From NCBI GenBank assembly GCA_020630065.1, contig JAHDCC010000012.1, positions 70,171 through 109,555 on the forward strand: DNA of 39,385 bases, in the 5' to 3' direction. Positions 14,081-22,630 of this stretch are shown piece after piece. Positions within the stretch are counted from its first letter, which is position 1. Each line of letters starts with the position of its first letter. The position numbers were made by a program, and so were the translations under genes. The notes beneath the pieces were generated by a model. The model ran no database searches and was not told the origin of the DNA. It saw nothing but the letters and a program-made list of their open reading frames with translations. The DNA comes from Acidimicrobiales bacterium (lineage in GTDB: Bacteria > Actinomycetota > Acidimicrobiia > Acidimicrobiales > SZUA-35).

Positions 14081-14827
14081 TCACTCCACAATCTTTCCTG
14101 CCGAGATTTCCCGGATCTCGTCACACATATACGCGGCAACGTTCGGATCGTGAGTAATTATCACATACGTCAGCCCACGTTCGCTTTGCCGTTGCTTGAG
14201 ATCATCGAGCACCGAGAGCTGCACTACGCGATCAAGAGAAGAAACAGGCTCATCGAAGATCACGACAGCTGGATCGACGATAAGAGCGCGAGCGATCGAT
14301 ACTCGCTGTTGTTGCCCTCCAGACAACTCAGATGGATATCGGCCAGCCACTATCCTGGGAAGGGACATACTTTCTAAGATTTCGTCTACTCGCTGTTCCC
14401 ACGCCCCTGGCTCGACCCCAAAGTTACGAAGCGGTTCGGTCAAGATATCGCTGACCCGATGGTACGGGCTGAGTGACGATGTGTTCTGCAAAACAAGTTG
14501 AATTCTCTGTCTCGTTCTACGCAGCTCAGGCGAAGACATCGCCAACAGATCCAACCCATCAAGCAACACGCTGCCTGCCGCTGACGGAATCAAACCGCTC
14601 GCCGCTCGAGCCAACGTGGACTTCCCGGCACCAGACGGGCCCTGAATCCCCATCGTTGTTCCTTCGATGACGTTCAAATTTACTCGATCGATAATCGTCG
14701 GACTCCTGGGAGCCCGAAACAGGGTTCGCCGGGGCGCCTGAACGGTTAGATTCACAAGTCTGAACACCGTGTTGTCTGGCTCCGGTGACGCCGTCGAAAT
14801 CATGTCAGGCATGAGTAGACGCTCCAT
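14081..14827 (-). CDS. Oligopeptide-type ABC transporter ATP-binding protein (DppF/OppF-like)
   Basis: A 248-residue ABC ATPase. Walker A is GPSGAGKST, the signature LSGGQQQRVSIARAL, Walker B VVIFDEP followed by VSSLD, and the switch His lies in ITHDPN. The DppF/OppF-like insert VLQNTSSLSPYHRVSDIL is present. The ATG at 14827 overlaps the upstream permease end by 23 nt; ATGs at 14812 and 14803 are alternatives. Dpp/Opp systems normally have two different ATPases (D and F); only one is here, so it may act as a homodimer or pair with one elsewhere. It is the last gene of the four-gene transporter operon, 112 nt before secG. Confidence 0.92.
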   Translation of the reverse strand: MERLLMPDMISTASPEPDNTVFRLVNLTVQAPRRTLFRAPRSPTIIDRVNLNVIEGTTMGIQGPSGAGKSTLARAASGLIPSAAGSVLLDGLDLLAMSSPELRRTRQRIQLVLQNTSSLSPYHRVSDILTEPLRNFGVEPGAWEQRVDEILESMSLPRIVAGRYPSELSGGQQQRVSIARALIVDPAVVIFDEPVSSLDRVVQLSVLDDLKQRQSERGLTYVIITHDPNVAAYMCDEIREISAGKIVE

Positions 14828-15635
14828 GATCTTGCCCCAACGTGTCCGGACGAAGCTGAGCGACTCCACGACTGATGAGATAGAACGACAACAGAATCAT
14901 CATCAACAGCAAGGCAGGAATAATCATCCGGCTGGTCTCGTCAGTCACTGATCCTTTAGCATCGTGAAGCGCCAAACCTAGCGACAACTTATCTCCAAAC
15001 TGCAGAAACCCTAACGTGGCTTCGAACGCAGACGAAAGCGCCATCACAAACACCAGCTCAGCTGCGACCACGCCCGAAAGACGGGGCCAGAAATGACGCC
15101 GGAAGAGAGAACGCTTCGTTGAGCCAGAAACTACCGCTGCCAAAATAACGTCATTGGCCAACATGGCCTGAATATGTGACCTGACTATTCTTGCTATCCG
15201 ATCAGCCGACACAATTCCGAATAATATTCCGACCCCGCCTGGTATCCCGAGGAACCACGGTGCGACGACAAGAACAAACGACCAGTTCGAGATCGATACG
15301 ATCAAATCGACCACCTGCACCAACACACCATCAAGTTTTCGGAACAGGCCGGCCAATGCGCCGATACCAGCCCCGACGACCAGTGTCGTTAGTCCAGCGG
15401 CAAGTGCGGTGACAAGAGATTGCCTGCCGCCGTAGGCCAGTCGCACAAATAGATCACGTCCAAGCTCGTCGGTACCAAACCATGACTGGTATGAAGGCGG
15501 AGCCTCGATGCGGGTTAAATCCTGATCCGTCGGGTCTAGTCCACTTAGGATCGGGCCGAACACAAACACCAACGCTAAAAGCGAAAGCAAAGCCAGCCCG
15601 GCCACAAGCTTCAACGACCCTGTGCGTTCGATCAT
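14805..15635 (-). CDS. Oligopeptide-type ABC transporter permease (DppC-like)
   Basis: A 276-residue inner-membrane permease of the DppC/OppC family, with an N-terminal helix (LKLVAGLALLSLLALVFVFG), the motif WFGTDELGRDLFVRLAYGGR typical of DppC, and about five further helices. The EAA-loop region includes RIVRSHIQAMLANDVILAA. Its ATG at 15635 overlaps the TGA of the DppB-like gene as ATGA, and its 3' end overlaps the ATPase gene. With the DppB-like subunit it forms the membrane channel for a peptide or similar ligand. Confidence 0.94.
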   Translation of the reverse strand: MIERTGSLKLVAGLALLSLLALVFVFGPILSGLDPTDQDLTRIEAPPSYQSWFGTDELGRDLFVRLAYGGRQSLVTALAAGLTTLVVGAGIGALAGLFRKLDGVLVQVVDLIVSISNWSFVLVVAPWFLGIPGGVGILFGIVSADRIARIVRSHIQAMLANDVILAAVVSGSTKRSLFRRHFWPRLSGVVAAELVFVMALSSAFEATLGFLQFGDKLSLGLALHDAKGSVTDETSRMIIPALLLMMILLSFYLISRGVAQLRPDTLGQDHGASTHA

Positions 15636-16597
15636 TTACGCCACTCACGAATTCGAGGATCGATAATCGCCTGAGCCACATCGATCAAGATTCCGCTTAG
15701 TAACACCACGACAACCGGCACAATTGCGAGGAACAATGAGAGTTCGATATCTGAGCTTCGTAGAGAAGACAGCAACAACTGGCCCACCCCAGGCCACGCA
15801 AACACAATTTCGACTACCACAGCTCCGCCGAGCAGCAGAGAAATTTCGCTCAACGTACCCGCCAAGAACGGCCCGCTCACCAGACGCGGAATATGTCTAG
15901 TGATTATCTGTCTGCGAGGCACTCCACGGGCAATTGCGGCTTCTATATGTGGCTCTTTGAACGCAGCTTCAACCGCTGTTCGTATTACCGCGTAACGTCG
16001 AGAAACCAGCATCAAAACTAGAATGGTTACCGGTAGCACAGCGCTGGAAATGAAAGCGACCGGAGACTCCGCCTTTAGCCCCTGTGATCGAAATGGTTTA
16101 AACCCCCAACGATCAGCCACCAAAACCACTGCTGTTTGAAGCATCAAGCCAGTTAGAAATGCCGGCACCGCAAGCCCCCAGATACCTAACAATCGTGACA
16201 AGGCTGACCTCACTTTTGTCGGGTTAGAAACGGATGTGAGCGACAAATACATCGTTAGCAGTGTCGCCATCACCCACGCAGGGGCAACCAGCCAAAGCGT
16301 GTTGACCAGTCGAGCAAACGTGACCTCGATTACTGGTTGATCGCCCTGTGAACTGGCAGGCTCGAGGTTTCCGGTACCGATTCGTTTTACCCAGTCCAGA
16401 TACTGCACCACAAATGGTTCGTCAAGTCTAAAGGTTTCGACGTCGTCGTCGTAGGCTGACTGGTCACAATCTATGCAAGTCGCCAATCGATCCCGCGGGT
16501 CACCATTCGCAGAAGTAACCGAAGCGAATACGATCACAGACGCAACAACCAACGTCAGCGAACCGATTACTAGTCGTTTGAGAACGTAGAAAAACAT
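15632..16597 (-). CDS. Oligopeptide-type ABC transporter permease (DppB-like)
   Basis: A 321-residue DppB/OppB-family permease. The N-terminus MFFYVLKRLVIGSLTLVVAS is typical (first helix), followed by the short external domain with LDEPFVVQYLDWV. About six helices follow, with the cytoplasmic coupling loop RTAVEAAFKEPHIEAAIARG and the end GILIDVAQAIIDPRIR. The ATG at 16597 is preferred over a TTG at 16636 because homology begins there and AGGA lies just upstream. It follows the binding-protein gene by 71 nt. An external Cys pair (CIDC) is visible and unusual, but its role is unknown. Confidence 0.93.
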   Translation of the reverse strand: MFFYVLKRLVIGSLTLVVASVIVFASVTSANGDPRDRLATCIDCDQSAYDDDVETFRLDEPFVVQYLDWVKRIGTGNLEPASSQGDQPVIEVTFARLVNTLWLVAPAWVMATLLTMYLSLTSVSNPTKVRSALSRLLGIWGLAVPAFLTGLMLQTAVVLVADRWGFKPFRSQGLKAESPVAFISSAVLPVTILVLMLVSRRYAVIRTAVEAAFKEPHIEAAIARGVPRRQIITRHIPRLVSGPFLAGTLSEISLLLGGAVVVEIVFAWPGVGQLLLSSLRSSDIELSLFLAIVPVVVVLLSGILIDVAQAIIDPRIREWRK

Positions 16598-16668
16598 GAA
16601 TCCTGAGCGTTGCAGCGGTACCGCTCTACCCCACAATCTAGTGGATTGATCTTGATTCTTGTGGACGC

Positions 16669-18471
16669 TTATTCTACTAGTTGATAGTCGGCTGCGTTCG
16701 CCAACGGTCCTCCAGCGACCGAATCACTGACAATGGGAACGGTTGAAACAAACTCGCTGTTGTATCCGAAATACGATGGCTGCTGAGTTATCGGGATCGA
16801 AAACAGCCCGTCTGGGCCCTGATCCAACGTAGTGGCAAACGTATCAAGCTCGTTGTAGCAAATAACTTGGGCCGCAGTATCTATCTCAGCATTACATTCG
16901 TTTAGGAGGCGATCGTACTCGTCGTTAGCAAACCCATAGATATTTTGTTGTCCGCCGGTTCGATAAATTGTGCCGATGTTGCCAGGCCAAGGACCGCTGG
17001 TCCAAGAAAACTGGGCGATGTCCCAAACGGTCGGGTCTCCTTCAGCGCCTTGGGTCGATGCTGCCAACAAAGCCTGCTCTGAAGCGATCGTTTCCGCGAA
17101 AAAATTCTGCGGCCCGGGTTCAATCACAATTTCGATACCAGCTTTTTCTAGCTGAGACGCTATCAATTCGATCTGAAGTTGCCGCAATCGGTTACCTGGA
17201 GGCGTTGTGACCCGCAAAGATAACCTTCCGAGCTCAGGGTGGGAGTAGAAACCATCCTCTTGCTTCTCATAACCGACTTCTTCTAAGGACCGCTCAGCTT
17301 CCGAAACGTTAGCTGTCTCATACTTAGATTGGTGATTGATATATCCAGGCTGGTTTGACATCCAAAACGAATTACCTAACCCTTCAGGATCTATCCGGTT
17401 GCCGAACAACGGTTCATACAGGACAGAAACGACTTGTTCTTTATCAATCCCATAGGCGATTGCTTCACGAACCTCAGGATTAGCCAGATGAGGGTTGAGT
17501 ACGTTGAGTGCCCAATGTTCGAACTTCGGGCCCGGTTCAGCTGCGAGCACAAACGACGACGAGTTACCAAGACGATCTAGCGTTTCGTCTGGGCTGGCCA
17601 TTACAACATCGATCTCGCCGGCAAGAACCCCAGACACCTGACTGTCGAGATCGCTAGAGAAGACAATCTCGATATTTGAGACGTAGGCGACGCCCTGATT
17701 ACGAGCATCAGGGCTGGTGGAACCATGGTAATTTTCGTTGCGAGCCAAAACTATTGCGCGACCGCGGGCCCAGCCCCCGAATGTCATAGGACCCGAAGAT
17801 GGCAGTACGCCGTCGGGGCCGGTCATCTCAAGCAAGTTCTCGTTTAGTTCGGCTGACGTCTCGCCATAGGCATGTTTGGCAAATATCGGCCCAAACAGGC
17901 TCTTCCAACCGGCGTACTGGGATGCGAGAGTAACCGAAAACTCGGTCTCGTTTTTGACCTGAAAGTCGGTTATTAGGTCGACGCCCGATCGGTCCCGCCG
18001 CTCAAATACACAGCCGTCATCGACGCCTGCCGCATCTACGATCGAGCCGTCAGGATCTTTAGCGCAGCCTTCGATCAGGCGTTCGAACGTGTACGCCACA
18101 TCTTCCGATGTTAGTGGCTTCCCATCAGACCAACTGAGGCTACTTCGAAGCAAATATTCGATGGTTACGGTGTCATCGCCGTTTGTTGTGACGGTAGGTT
18201 CAGTTGCGAGAAGCTCCGGGGTGTATTCAAGATTTTTTGACACCCCAAAAAGGCTGTCAAGTAACGCCTCCCTGATCCATGCCGTCACAAGTAAACCGTT
18301 AGTAGGTCGGTCCACGTGAAGATCGGGTGGTTCAAGCTCCAAGGCAATAGTGAGGGTCTGGCTATCATCAACCTCGGTTGGGTTCGCTGAAGGAACCGAC
18401 GGTGTACAGCTCGTCAGAACCAAAACGAACGCAACCGCAACGATCCATCTCGTCGCCACTTTTCGCGTCAA
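16669..18471 (-). CDS. ABC transporter substrate-binding lipoprotein, family 5 (peptide type)
   Basis: A 600-residue family-5 binding protein. A basic N-terminus and hydrophobic core lead to lipobox VLTSC (C22). The family's features include LSWSDGKPLTSEDVAYTFER, ending in a large C-lobe with ANPEVREAIAYGIDKEQVV. It heads an operon with two permeases and one ATPase and would deliver peptides, nickel or similar small ligands. The TTG start at 18471 is supported by an AGGGGGA Shine-Dalgarno about 3 nt upstream; the spacing is tight, and a GTG four codons later is the alternative. A 13-bp inverted repeat lies 25 nt upstream. Confidence 0.92.
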   Translation of the reverse strand: MTRKVATRWIVAVAFVLVLTSCTPSVPSANPTEVDDSQTLTIALELEPPDLHVDRPTNGLLVTAWIREALLDSLFGVSKNLEYTPELLATEPTVTTNGDDTVTIEYLLRSSLSWSDGKPLTSEDVAYTFERLIEGCAKDPDGSIVDAAGVDDGCVFERRDRSGVDLITDFQVKNETEFSVTLASQYAGWKSLFGPIFAKHAYGETSAELNENLLEMTGPDGVLPSSGPMTFGGWARGRAIVLARNENYHGSTSPDARNQGVAYVSNIEIVFSSDLDSQVSGVLAGEIDVVMASPDETLDRLGNSSSFVLAAEPGPKFEHWALNVLNPHLANPEVREAIAYGIDKEQVVSVLYEPLFGNRIDPEGLGNSFWMSNQPGYINHQSKYETANVSEAERSLEEVGYEKQEDGFYSHPELGRLSLRVTTPPGNRLRQLQIELIASQLEKAGIEIVIEPGPQNFFAETIASEQALLAASTQGAEGDPTVWDIAQFSWTSGPWPGNIGTIYRTGGQQNIYGFANDEYDRLLNECNAEIDTAAQVICYNELDTFATTLDQGPDGLFSIPITQQPSYFGYNSEFVSTVPIVSDSVAGGPLANAADYQLVE

Positions 18472-18496
18472 ACGTCCCCCCTAAGCATTTGCGCTA

Positions 18497-18534
18497 TCGA
18501 ATCGCGGGCAACCCTCAGTAAGCCCGCGATTCGA
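18497..18534. repeat. Perfect 13-bp inverted repeat in the leader of the peptide-transporter operon
   Basis: TCGAATCGCGGGC and its exact complement GCCCGCGATTCGA around a 12-nt loop. On the minus strand it lies between tpiA and the binding-protein start, ending 25 nt before the TTG. No U-tract follows, so a standard terminator is unlikely; an operator or a leader mRNA stem-loop fits better. Confidence 0.7.
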
Positions 18535-18633
18535 CATCGTTGAATCAAGGATATCGCCAGCTCAACAAGGTTCTGAGCAATTCCTTAATTTATTTGAAGC
18601 TAGATAATCAGCACCATTTGGCTGATTTAGCTG

Positions 18634-19410
18634 TTACGCCTGGTTTCGATACTGAACGATTCGGGCAAACGAATCCGCCGCCAGGCTCGCTCCGCCAACC
18701 AACGCACCATCGATGTCAGGTTGTGACATGAGTTCGTGAGCGTTGACAGGTTTGACCGAGCCTCCGTATTGAACACGAACAGCGTCGGCGGCTTCGGCTC
18801 CGAAGAGAGAAGAGACCGTCGAACGTACAAAAGCACACATCGACTGGGCGTCCTCGGCTGAAGCCGTCTTGCCGGTGCCAATTGCCCAAATAGGTTCGTA
18901 GGCAACAACCATCGAGCCGACGTCTTCTGGGGTAATACTTGCTAGACAGGCTTCAAGCTGTGCAGCAACGCGAGATTCGGCATCGCCGGCGTCTCGTTCC
19001 GCCAATGTTTCACCAACACACAAGATCGGTGTCATCTCTGCGTTAAATACCGATTTGATTTTCTTGTTGACTAACTCGTCGGTTTCGCCGAAAACTTCGC
19101 GGCGTTCCGAGTGCCCAACAATGACGTACTCGACGCCAAGTTTTTGAAGCATTACCGGCGAGATTTCACCGGTAAAAGCACCCGAGGTCTCGTTGTGGCA
19201 GTGCTGAGCACCGAGCTGAAACGGGATCTTATCTGACTCAAGTACGGTCTGAACCGTTCTCAAATCGGTGAACGGAGGATGGACTGATACGTCTACCTCG
19301 TCGATGTCTTCCCGAGTAATCGCATAGCTAAGCTCTTGGACCAGCTTCAATGCCTCGAAGTGATTCAAGTTCATTTTCCAGTTACCGGAAATCAAAGGTT
19401 TACGTGACAC
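18634..19410 (-). CDS. tpiA: Triosephosphate isomerase
   Basis: A 258-residue TIM-barrel enzyme interconverting dihydroxyacetone phosphate and glyceraldehyde-3-phosphate. The catalytic residues are all present: K12 in GNWKMN, H100 in VGHSERR, and E172 in AYEPIWAIGTG, with the flexible lid loop after it. The GTG at 19410 has AGGAG 5 nt upstream. It starts 13 nt after the pgk stop and is the last gene of the gap-pgk-tpiA operon. Confidence 0.98.
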   Translation of the reverse strand: MSRKPLISGNWKMNLNHFEALKLVQELSYAITREDIDEVDVSVHPPFTDLRTVQTVLESDKIPFQLGAQHCHNETSGAFTGEISPVMLQKLGVEYVIVGHSERREVFGETDELVNKKIKSVFNAEMTPILCVGETLAERDAGDAESRVAAQLEACLASITPEDVGSMVVAYEPIWAIGTGKTASAEDAQSMCAFVRSTVSSLFGAEAADAVRVQYGGSVKPVNAHELMSQPDIDGALVGGASLAADSFARIVQYRNQA

Positions 19411-19423
19411 AAATTCTCCTAGA

Positions 19424-20545
19424 TCAGTTTCGCAGGGCTTCTAGACCCGGCAAGTCGCCCTTTTCAATGAGTTCTAACGAGGCGCCACCACCGGTTGACA
19501 CGTGGTCTACCTGGTCGTCCACCCCAAATTTCTTTGCCGCCGCAGCCGAGTCTCCGCCGCCTACAACCGTAAACGCCGAACTCTCAGCGATTGCTTGCGC
19601 AACGGTTTCGGTACCGGCCGAAAAGCGAGGATCTTCGAATACTCCCATCGGGCCATTCCAAAGAACCGAACCTGCATCGGCAATTATGTCGCTGAATTTA
19701 GCCGACGTTTCCGGGCCGATGTCAACAGACTCCCATTCGTCAGGGACGTCGGCACCAACAATTTTGACTTCGGACGTGTCGTCTGGATCGCACAATTTAC
19801 CGCCAGGCGCCATGGCGACACCGTCTACGGGCAAATGGATAGGCTTGTCGCCCTTAAGCAGTCGACCACATGTTTCAACCATGTCGTCTTCACACAGGGA
19901 ATTCCCGATTGAATGTCCGAGCGACTTTTGGAAGGTGTACGCCATGCCTCCACCAATCACCAGAGCGTCTACGTGACCGAGCAGAGCTTCGATAACACTC
20001 AGCTTGTCGGAAACTTTGGCGCCACCCATGACCGCGACTAACGGACGACGAGGCTCTTCGCGGACGCCGAGAAGAACGCCTATCTCCTTAGCGAGAAGTC
20101 GACCCGCAGCCGATGGAATTCGTGAAGGAACCCCAACGACCGAAGCGTGAGCACGGTGAGACGCTCCGAACGCATCGTTGACATAGAAATCGTGGTCGGC
20201 CACAAGCTCATCAACAAACGCAGGATCGTTAGAAGTCTCGCCCGGGTTAAACCTGAGGTTCTCCAAAAGGGTCACCTCAGGCAAGACCTCAGCGAGGTAG
20301 GTTCGAACAGGTTCCATCGAGAACTTAGGGTTAACTTCACCCTTTGGTCTCCCAAGATGAGAGCAAGCGGTAACGCTAGCTCCCTGATCGAGTAACCATT
20401 GCAGCGTGGGTAACGCTGACTTGATTCGAAAGTCGTCGGTTATTTGTCCACCCTCACCGAGAGGAACGTTAAAATCGACTCGTACTAAAACTGACTTCCC
20501 CGACACATCGCCGAGATCTTCTAACTCCGGGACGCCGAAAATCAT
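19424..20545 (-). CDS. pgk: Phosphoglycerate kinase
   Basis: A 373-residue glycolytic kinase that makes ATP from 1,3-bisphosphoglycerate. Signatures: RVDFNVPLGEGGQITDDFRI, SHLGRPKGE, DAFGASHRAHAS, the nucleotide-binding AVMGGAKVSDKL, and the C-terminal VVGGGDSAAAAKK plus HVSTGGGASLE. It is about 20 residues shorter than many bacterial enzymes but no catalytic block is missing. Its ATG overlaps the gap TGA as ATGA. Confidence 0.98.
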   Translation of the reverse strand: MIFGVPELEDLGDVSGKSVLVRVDFNVPLGEGGQITDDFRIKSALPTLQWLLDQGASVTACSHLGRPKGEVNPKFSMEPVRTYLAEVLPEVTLLENLRFNPGETSNDPAFVDELVADHDFYVNDAFGASHRAHASVVGVPSRIPSAAGRLLAKEIGVLLGVREEPRRPLVAVMGGAKVSDKLSVIEALLGHVDALVIGGGMAYTFQKSLGHSIGNSLCEDDMVETCGRLLKGDKPIHLPVDGVAMAPGGKLCDPDDTSEVKIVGADVPDEWESVDIGPETSAKFSDIIADAGSVLWNGPMGVFEDPRFSAGTETVAQAIAESSAFTVVGGGDSAAAAKKFGVDDQVDHVSTGGGASLELIEKGDLPGLEALRN

Positions 20546-21555
20546 TTGCTGTTTGCAGCCCCTACGTGGAGAGCCATGTCAACAAGGCGGTTTGAGTAAC
20601 CCCACTCGTTGTCGTACCAACCTGCGGTCTTAACCAAAGAACCTTGTGTCATGGTCAAACCACCGTCGATGGTACAAGACGCTGGAGAGGTCACCATGTC
20701 AGAGCTAACAACGGGCTCCTCGGTGTAGTCAAGAACGTTAGCAAGACGACCATCAGAGGCAGCCTTCTGGAACGCAGCATTGACTTCCTCAGCCGACGGC
20801 TCTGCTTCGAGAACAGCACTAAAGTCAGTCAACGAACCGGTAGGAACCGGGACGCGGATAGCGATGCCGTCGAGACGACCTTGCATCGATTGGAGAACCA
20901 AACCGGTTGCTCGAGCAGCTCCGGTAGACGTTGGGATAATGTTGATCGCTGCAGCTCGGGCCCGACGCAAATCTTTGTGAGGGCCATCTACCAACGCCTG
21001 ATCGCCAGTGTAAGCGTGGATGGTGGTAATCAAGCCGTGCTTGACACCGAACGCTTCGTCAAGGACCTGAACCATCGGAACGAAACAGTTTGTGGTACAC
21101 GAGGCGTTAGAAACAACTTTGTGAGTTTCAGGGTCGAAGGTATCTTCGTTGACGCCATAAACAAAGGTTGAATCCGCTTCGGCACAAGGAGCAGAAACGA
21201 TTACAAACGGGGCGCCGCCATCGAGGTGCTGGCCGGCTGCAGCCCGGTTATTAAACACACCGGTCGACTCGATCACGACGTCGACGCCAAGATCGCCCCA
21301 AGGCAGATCTGACGGGTTCCGTTCACTGAGAACTTTGAGGACGTCGCCGTCAACAGCAAGGCCACCCTCAACAGCGCTAATATCGTTCTCTAGTTTCCCA
21401 AGAACCGAATCATATTTGAGGAGATGGGCCATTGTGTCGAGCGAGCCCAAGTCGTTGACGGCAACAAAATCAATGTCTGCGCCTGACTTCTTTGCGGCGC
21501 GGAAAAAGTTGCGGCCGATACGGCCGAATCCGTTAATACCGACTCTAATAGTCAT
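20542..21555 (-). CDS. gap: Glyceraldehyde-3-phosphate dehydrogenase
   Basis: A 337-residue phosphorylating GAPDH. The N-terminus has the NAD-binding GINGFGRIGR and an acidic residue after the second strand (AVNDLG), favouring NAD. The active-site block SNASCTTNC holds C153, and H180 lies in TTIHAYT. The C-terminus WYDNEWGYSNR is intact. The ATG at 21555 has AAGGAAAGG upstream. It is the first gene of the glycolytic operon, 170 nt after yvcK; whiA, which normally sits in between, is missing. Confidence 0.98.
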   Translation of the reverse strand: MTIRVGINGFGRIGRNFFRAAKKSGADIDFVAVNDLGSLDTMAHLLKYDSVLGKLENDISAVEGGLAVDGDVLKVLSERNPSDLPWGDLGVDVVIESTGVFNNRAAAGQHLDGGAPFVIVSAPCAEADSTFVYGVNEDTFDPETHKVVSNASCTTNCFVPMVQVLDEAFGVKHGLITTIHAYTGDQALVDGPHKDLRRARAAAINIIPTSTGAARATGLVLQSMQGRLDGIAIRVPVPTGSLTDFSAVLEAEPSAEEVNAAFQKAASDGRLANVLDYTEEPVVSSDMVTSPASCTIDGGLTMTQGSLVKTAGWYDNEWGYSNRLVDMALHVGAANSK

Positions 21556-21724
21556 GAAGGTGGGGACCTTTCCTTATTTTGTATAGATGCGTGAGCTTCG
21601 TTGAGCCCTTTGTCTGCGGGTACCGTGCGCTTCATTGCGGACTGGTCCAAAGCCGCTTAACCTATCAGACCATATCCGCCAGACGTACAGAAACGGAACG
21701 TATGCGGCAATGTTGAGACAGCCG

Positions 21725-22630
21725 TCACCTGGCCGAAAGGTACACTTGTCTCAGTGCTTGTGCTAGACGGTCCCGATCGTGGCTAAGACCATGCCGGTCT
21801 GCCAAGTCGGCCTGCACCACGTGGGTATCCGTGATCTGACTGACGTCTTGAGCCGAATCGGCCAAAACAACATCGATCTTCAACCCGTGTTCGGCCATTG
21901 CGTCGATATGACTTGAAACATCCACCGGCAACCGTTCATCGGGCGAACCCGAAATGTTGGCTACCAAAACACGTTGAGCTTCGGTGGCTCCCAAAGCTCT
22001 GCGAACAGAGGGCAAACTGGCGGAGGCCAAGACACTGGTAAAGAATGAGCCAGGCCCGAGAACAACCTGGTCCGCCTCAGAGATCGCGTTCAAGACCCCT
22101 GACGGCACGGGAGGATCCGGGGGCAAATAACGAAGTTCATGAATTCCTTCGGCCTCATCAATCGCCACTTGGCTAGAGACTGTTCCTTGATCAGATTCGG
22201 CGACCAAGGTTACTGGAACTTTCGTAGCCGGAAAGATTTTGCCGACCGCACCCACCAAATCTGCGACCTCGGCAACAGCGGCCTCGAAGTCGTCGGCAGC
22301 CAACGTTAAACCAGCGAGAAGTAGATTCCCGACCGGGTGTCCGTCAAGACTACCGTCGGATACCCGATGCTCTAGGTGTTGACCAAGAAACGAATCATGA
22401 TCGGCCAAAGCCGAGAGACACCGCCGAATGTCGCCTGGAGGAGCCACGGCATATTCTTCGCGCAGTGTGCCACTCGATCCCCCATCGTCTCCTAACGAGA
22501 CCACAGCGGTTATTTCACTGGCGTAGAGCCGAGTTGCTTCCAACGTTCGAGCCAGCCCGTGCCCACCACCTAGTGCGACAACTGCGATGCTCTGAATATC
22601 GGTGCTCTTGTTTCTAGCGCTCGATGTCAC
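21725..22630 (-). CDS. yvcK: YvcK/CofD-family gluconeogenesis factor
   Basis: A 301-residue protein of the YvcK/CofD family, which binds UDP-sugars and supports growth on gluconeogenic carbon and correct envelope synthesis in other bacteria. Signatures: VVALGGGHGLARTLEATRLY at the N-terminus, VSLGDDGGSSGTLREEY, PPGDIRRCLSALA, and VVLGPGSFFTSVLA. The GTG at 22630 has AAGGA about 9 nt upstream and overlaps the rapZ end by 17 nt; longer frames would overlap rapZ by over 100 nt. It belongs to the uvrC-rapZ-yvcK block conserved in Gram-positives. Confidence 0.95.
   Translation of the reverse strand: MTSSARNKSTDIQSIAVVALGGGHGLARTLEATRLYASEITAVVSLGDDGGSSGTLREEYAVAPPGDIRRCLSALADHDSFLGQHLEHRVSDGSLDGHPVGNLLLAGLTLAADDFEAAVAEVADLVGAVGKIFPATKVPVTLVAESDQGTVSSQVAIDEAEGIHELRYLPPDPPVPSGVLNAISEADQVVLGPGSFFTSVLASASLPSVRRALGATEAQRVLVANISGSPDERLPVDVSSHIDAMAEHGLKIDVVLADSAQDVSQITDTHVVQADLADRHGLSHDRDRLAQALRQVYLSAR

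Noticed and set aside
21714-21753. TGAGACA...TGTCTCA inverted repeat at the end of yvcK
   Set aside because: Arms of 7 bp with a 26-nt gap partly inside the coding region, no U-tract; likely chance.
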